Positions 14,308 through 17,247 of a stretch of 17,247 nucleotides of DNA are shown here, piece after piece. The notes under the pieces are model-generated. The model saw nothing but the letters and a program-made list of their open reading frames with translations, was not told the DNA's origin and did no database searches. Each line of letters starts with the position of its first letter. Position 1 is the stretch's first letter. The stretch spans positions 1 to 17,247 of the forward strand of contig JBCDBY010000062.1 of assembly GCA_039182715.1 (NCBI GenBank). The letters are read 5' to 3'. Origin of the DNA: JBCDBY01 sp039182715 (GTDB lineage: Bacteria > Planctomycetota > PLA2). A program made the position numbers and the translations under genes.

Positions 14308-15323
14308 GCGAAGAATTGTCGCTGCTCCTGGCTGTTGGCGGCATCCTCGAAGAGCGCTTCGCCCTGCGCGCTGGCGCGGCGGCCCTGCGGCGTGCGCGCC
14401 AGGAGGCCGCGCCGGATGAGGTAGGGCTCGTAGACCTCTTCGATGGTGCGCTCCTCCTCGCCGATGGCGACGGCGATCGTCTTGAGGCCGACCGCGCTGC
14501 CTTGGCGGACGAGCACCTCGAGAATGCGACGATCGAGCGCGCAGAGTCCGTGCTCGTCGATACCGAGCCGCGCGAGTCCTTCGGAGGCGACCGCCTGGTC
14601 GATGCGGTTGTCGTAGCGCTCCTGCGCGAGATCGCGGATGCGACGCAGGAAGCGGTTGGCGACGCGCGGCGTCCCGCGGCAACGGCCGGCAATGAACTCC
14701 GCCGCTTCGGACTCGAGCTCGACCTGCAACGCCCGCGCGGAACGGCCGAGGATGTCGGAGAGGTCGGCGCGGTCGTAGAGCTCGAACTTCTCCTGCAGCC
14801 CGAAGCGGGCGCGGAACGGCGCACTCAGCAGCCCCTCCCGCGTCGTGGCGCCGACGAGCGTGAAGCGCGGCAGGGTGAGGCGCATGGAGCGTGCCGCCGG
14901 CCCCTGATCGAGCACAACGTCGACTACGTAGTCCTCCATCGCGGAGTAGAGGACCTCTTCGACCGTGCGCGGCAGCCGGTGGATCTCGTCGATGAAGAGG
15001 AAGTCGTTCTGCTGCAGGTTGGTCAGGATGCCGACGAGATCGGCCGGGCGCGCGAGCGCGGGGCCGCTCGTCTCGTGCAGCTGCGCCTCCATGGCATTTG
15101 CGAGCAGGCGCGCCAGCGTCGTCTTGCCAAGGCCGGGCAGGCCGCTCAGCAGCACGTGGTCGAGCGTCTCGTCGCGGCTCTGCGCCGCCTGCAGCGCGAG
15201 GTCGAGGTTGGCCCGGATGCGCCGCTGCCCGACGAACTGGTCGAAGCGCGACGGACGGAGGGCGGCATCGAGCGCGGCATCGTCCTGGTGCGCGCCGGGG
15301 TCGAAAGGGGGCACCGCTGCCAT
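14304..15323 (-). CDS. ruvB: Holliday junction branch migration helicase RuvB
   Basis: A 339-residue RuvB, the AAA+ motor that with RuvA drives branch migration of Holliday junctions before RuvC cleavage. Walker A is GLPGLGKTT (first proline position relaxed from GPPGLGKT), Walker B LFIDEIHRL, sensor 1 VGATTREG, and the arginine-finger/sensor 2 region is GTPRVANRFLRRIRD. RFDQFVGQ at the N-terminus and the winged-helix C-terminus with GLKTIAVAIGEE and EPYLIRRGLLARTPQGR are typical, and the length is standard. It is the first gene of the leftward operon, overlaps the SpoIID-like gene by 4 bp and is divergent from ubiE. ruvA and ruvC are not in the window. Confidence 0.97.
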   Translation of the reverse strand: MAAVPPFDPGAHQDDAALDAALRPSRFDQFVGQRRIRANLDLALQAAQSRDETLDHVLLSGLPGLGKTTLARLLANAMEAQLHETSGPALARPADLVGILTNLQQNDFLFIDEIHRLPRTVEEVLYSAMEDYVVDVVLDQGPAARSMRLTLPRFTLVGATTREGLLSAPFRARFGLQEKFELYDRADLSDILGRSARALQVELESEAAEFIAGRCRGTPRVANRFLRRIRDLAQERYDNRIDQAVASEGLARLGIDEHGLCALDRRILEVLVRQGSAVGLKTIAVAIGEEERTIEEVYEPYLIRRGLLARTPQGRRASAQGEALFEDAANSQEQRQFFA

Positions 15324-15332
15324 GGGAGCCGA

Positions 15333-15338
15333 ATTCTA
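15333..15338 (-). promoter_or_regulatory. Possible -10 hexamer (TAGAAT) 9 nt before ruvB ATG
   Basis: On the minus strand TAGAAT lies nine nt before ATG at 15323, the same hexamer and spacing as for the hydrolase gene. No Shine-Dalgarno is seen. It overlaps the left arm of the palindrome at 15336-15348. Confidence 0.35.
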
Positions 15339-15348
15339 CCAGTGGTAG
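15336..15348. promoter_or_regulatory. 13-bp palindrome, possible operator, in the ruvB-ubiE divergent space
   Basis: CTACCA-G-TGGTAG is a perfect inverted repeat with a single central base, overlapping the proposed ruvB -10. It is placed where a repressor could block ruvB. It does not match the LexA boxes I know (CTGT-N8-ACAG or GAAC-N4-GTTC). The rest of 15324-15413 holds no gene. Confidence 0.35.
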
Positions 15349-15398
15349 GGGTCGTATCCGCCTAAAACCACGATCAGATGGGGATTTCGAGTGGTTGG

Positions 15399-15404
15399 TA
15401 CACT
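15399..15404 (+). promoter_or_regulatory. Possible -10 hexamer (TACACT) 9 nt before the ubiE ATG
   Basis: TACACT fits TANNNT and lies nine nt before ATG at 15414. There is no Shine-Dalgarno sequence. It supports 15414 as start over the in-frame ATG at 15378. Confidence 0.3.
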
Positions 15405-15413
15405 TCGCCCCGC

Positions 15414-16091
15414 ATGCGCAAGGATGCCGCCACCATCCAGTCGATGTTCGCGGAGATCGCGCCGAGCTACGACCGGCTCAATCGCGTTCTGTCGCTCAAC
15501 ATCGACCAGCGCTGGCGCCGCAAGGCCGTGAAGCTCGCCGCCCCGCAGGGCCCCGTGCTCGACGTCTGCACCGGCACCGGCGATCTCGCCGCCGCGTTCG
15601 CGGACGCGACCGGCGAGAAGGTCACCGGCGTCGATTTCTGTGCGCCCATGCTGCAGCACGGTGCGGACAAGGAGCGCTGCGGCGACGTGCGTTTCGTGCA
15701 GGGGGACGCGCTCCGCCTGCCGGTGCCTTCCGGGCGCTACGACGTGGTGAGCGTCGCCTTCGGGATCCGCAACGTCGCCGATCTCGATGCCGGTCTGAAG
15801 GAGCTCGTCCGCGTGGCGCGCCCGGGCGGCCGCATCGCCATTCTCGAGTTCACGATGCCGAAGAATCCCGTCTTTGGCGGGCTCTATCGTTTCTACTTCG
15901 GGCGGGTACTCCCGTTCCTCGGCAATCTCGTGTCGCGTTCGAAGGCGTATACCTACCTCAACAAGTCGGTCCTCGAATGGACCAGCGAGTACGAGCTGGC
16001 GCAGCGCCTCAAGGACGCCGGCTGCGAGCGGGTCACGATCCATCCCCTCTCCTTCGGCATCGCCGCCGTGCACCTCGGCGTCAAGGCTTGA
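15414..16091 (+). CDS. ubiE: Demethylmenaquinone/2-methoxy-benzoquinol methyltransferase, UbiE/MenG
   Basis: A 225-residue class I SAM methyltransferase of the UbiE/MenG family, which C-methylates demethylmenaquinone (or the ubiquinone precursor). Family marks are the N-terminal MFAEIAPSYDRLNRVLSLNIDQRWRR, motif I VLDVCTGTGDLA (48-59), VDFCAPML (73-80), GDALRLPVPSGRYDVVSVAFGIRNV and the C-terminal SFGIAAVHLGVKA. The ATG at 15414 was chosen because the family begins just before the AEIAPSYD motif; an in-frame ATG at 15378 would add an unconserved tail. It is divergent from ruvB. The downstream gene starts inside its stop codon, and ubiX follows, so this appears to be a quinone gene group. Menaquinone is more likely than ubiquinone given the suspected lineage; that is inference. 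Confidence 0.92.
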   Translation: MRKDAATIQSMFAEIAPSYDRLNRVLSLNIDQRWRRKAVKLAAPQGPVLDVCTGTGDLAAAFADATGEKVTGVDFCAPMLQHGADKERCGDVRFVQGDALRLPVPSGRYDVVSVAFGIRNVADLDAGLKELVRVARPGGRIAILEFTMPKNPVFGGLYRFYFGRVLPFLGNLVSRSKAYTYLNKSVLEWTSEYELAQRLKDAGCERVTIHPLSFGIAAVHLGVKA

Positions 16092-16792
16092 GCCCGAAGA
16101 AGAAGCGCAAGAACAAGAAGAAGGGGCCCGACTACTTCGTGGTCAGCCGCACGCTGGCGGCGAGCTACGTGTTCATCGTGCCGCTTCTGGCGCTTCACGA
16201 GGCGGGACTGATCTTCCACAAGGGGGCGGCCAACGGGACGGCGGTCATCTACGGCGAGCTCTTCGCCCGTCTCAATTGGGTGGGCGCGGTCGCGCTCAAT
16301 CTGTTCCTGCTGGCGCTGCTCTGCTTCGCGATCTACCGCACGCGCTCCGAGCGTCAGCATCTGTCCGGGCTCTACGCGTGGATGTTTCTCGAATCGACGC
16401 TCTGGGCGGCGGCGCTCTTCGTGATCGCGGTTCTCTTCCAGCGGATCGACCTCTCGATCCGGGAGTACAGCCGCGCCTTCACGATGGCGATCGGGGCGGG
16501 GCTGTTCGAGGAGTTCCTCTTCCGGTTCCTGCTCATGGGGGGGCTCATCCTCGTGTTCCATCGCGGGCTGGGGGCGCCGAAGAACGCGATCGTGCCGCTC
16601 GCGGCCGTGCTCGCCGCGGTGGTGTTCAGCCTGGCGCACCACGAGGGGGTCGGGCTCGGCACCGACCCGTGGGACTGGGGCGTGTTCTGGCTTCGAACGT
16701 TGCTCGGCGCGCTGCTCGGTGCGATCTTCTGGTGGCGCGGATTCGGCATCGCGGTCTACACCCACGCCCTCTACAACGTGGCGCTCCTGTAG
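16088..16792 (+). CDS. CPBP-family intramembrane protein (type II CAAX protease-like)
   Basis: A 234-residue polytopic membrane protein. The N-terminus is very basic (SPKKKRKNKKK), suggesting it stays cytoplasmic. Hydrophobic segments lie at about 22-42, 63-83, 95-117, 128-158, 165-185 and 200-232. The three CPBP/ABI motifs are intact: E141-E142-x3-R146 (FEEFLFR), F180-x3-H184 with a second H185 (FSLAHH) and H226-x3-N230 (HALYN). In Rce1 and relatives these form a glutamate-dependent protease site. Bacterial members have roles in peptide processing or as scaffold proteins. The best start is TTG at 16088, overlapping the ubiE stop (TTGA), because no ATG occurs before the first membrane segment. 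The substrate is unknown. Its place between ubiE and ubiX may simply reflect operon packing. Confidence 0.85.
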   Translation: MSPKKKRKNKKKGPDYFVVSRTLAASYVFIVPLLALHEAGLIFHKGAANGTAVIYGELFARLNWVGAVALNLFLLALLCFAIYRTRSERQHLSGLYAWMFLESTLWAAALFVIAVLFQRIDLSIREYSRAFTMAIGAGLFEEFLFRFLLMGGLILVFHRGLGAPKNAIVPLAAVLAAVVFSLAHHEGVGLGTDPWDWGVFWLRTLLGALLGAIFWWRGFGIAVYTHALYNVALL

Positions 16793-16828
16793 CATCCGCG
16801 GCGGCGCAAAACGCGTACAGACAAGCAC

Positions 16829-17247
16829 ATGGCGGAAGTCGCGGTCGCGATCACCGGCGCCTCGGGCGCCCCCTACGGCAAACGCCTCGTGGACGCGCTC
16901 TGCGAGGCGGGCCACACGGTGCACCTGGTGCTCTCCAAGGGCGGGGCGCGCGTGCTCAAGCACGAGATGGATCTGTCGCCCAAGGAGCTGGTGCGCGACA
17001 ACGTCGTGCTTCACGCCGAGGCGAACTACGGCGCGTCCATCGCATCGGGCTCCTATCCGCTCCAGGGCATGGCGATCTGCCCCTGCTCGATGGGCACGCT
17101 CGGGCGCGTCGCGGCCGGCACCGGCGAGAACCTCGTGACGCGCGCGGCGGACGTGATGCTCAAGGAGGGTCGGCGGCTGGTGCTCGTGCCGCGAGAGACA
17201 CCTTTCTCGCTGATCCATCTGGAGAACATGGCGCGTCTCGTGCGCGC
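16829..17247 (+). CDS. ubiX: Flavin prenyltransferase UbiX (3' end outside window)
   Basis: 139 codons of a UbiX-family protein run off the window end. UbiX attaches dimethylallyl to FMN to make the prenylated flavin needed by UbiD-type decarboxylases. Visible motifs are the flavin-phosphate loop VAITGASGAPYG (6-17), ASGSYPLQGMAICPCSMGTLGRVAAGTGENL and RLVLVPRETPFSLIHLENM, which cover nearly the whole family core, so only about 50-60 residues should be missing. ATG at 16829 starts right at the first strand and lies 36 bp after the CPBP gene stop; no clear Shine-Dalgarno precedes it. Near ubiE it suggests a late quinone pathway, either ubiquinone or a futalosine-type menaquinone route that also uses a UbiX/UbiD pair. 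A UbiD or UbiA gene would be expected downstream. Confidence 0.95.
   Translation, partial: MAEVAVAITGASGAPYGKRLVDALCEAGHTVHLVLSKGGARVLKHEMDLSPKELVRDNVVLHAEANYGASIASGSYPLQGMAICPCSMGTLGRVAAGTGENLVTRAADVMLKEGRRLVLVPRETPFSLIHLENMARLVR

Noticed and set aside
1..17247. tRNA, rRNA, CRISPR array, replication origin or prophage genes
   Set aside because: I saw no cloverleaf with CCA/T-loop signature, no spaced direct repeats, no DnaA-box cluster and no phage or transposase proteins.

Overview
The window is GC-rich (I estimate close to 70%) and densely packed. It carries 18 protein genes, two of them cut by the window edges. An OprP-like beta-barrel porin, a lipobox protein and several exported proteins point to a bacterium with an outer membrane. 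The gene style (SH3b/coiled-coil exported protein, PE-rich membrane-anchored protein, NtrC-type two-component pair, ruvB next to a SpoIID-domain gene) fits best with Planctomycetota or a similar deep high-GC lineage such as Myxococcota. I cannot fix the phylum from sequence alone.

Layout. 1-351: C-terminus of a porin, closed by a strong intrinsic terminator at 387-419. 444-4776 (+): a tight unit of phnP-like phosphodiesterase, GT4 glycosyltransferase, lipA (lipoyl synthase, GTG start), larC (nickel-pincer cofactor enzyme) and a small lipoprotein; the last three overlap by ATGA junctions. 4761-5753 (-): a class I/II aminotransferase converging on, and overlapping, the lipoprotein gene. 5821-9412 (+): an exported SH3b/coiled-coil protein, a sensor histidine kinase and an NtrC-like regulator. 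9410-9652: a compact non-coding element with 23-bp inverted ends and several internal hairpins. 9715-10941 (+): a serine alpha/beta hydrolase. 10947-15323 (-): an overlapping operon read as ruvB, spoIID-like, tgt, then a membrane-anchored PE-rich protein. 15414-17247 (+): ubiE/menG, a CPBP-family membrane protein and ubiX (partial), which looks like part of a quinone pathway.

Three things stand out. The Tgt homologue keeps its catalytic aspartates but has lost all three cysteines of the family's zinc site. The NtrC-like regulator keeps receiver, AAA+ shell and Fis helix-turn-helix but lacks the sigma-54 GAFTGA loop and has altered Walker A and B residues, so it probably works without ATP hydrolysis or sigma-54. 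The 243-bp element at 9410-9652 looks either like a MITE with a TA target duplication or like a highly folded RNA, and its left end supplies the stop codon of the regulator gene.

Most of the rest is housekeeping: lipoylation, nickel-pincer cofactor synthesis, Holliday junction resolution, tRNA modification and quinone synthesis. Several genes carry a TANNNT hexamer only 7-9 nt before the start codon, while the two divergent genes at 5753/5821 have clear Shine-Dalgarno sequences. This suggests mixed leaderless and SD-led initiation. No rRNA, tRNA, CRISPR array, transposase gene or phage gene was seen.
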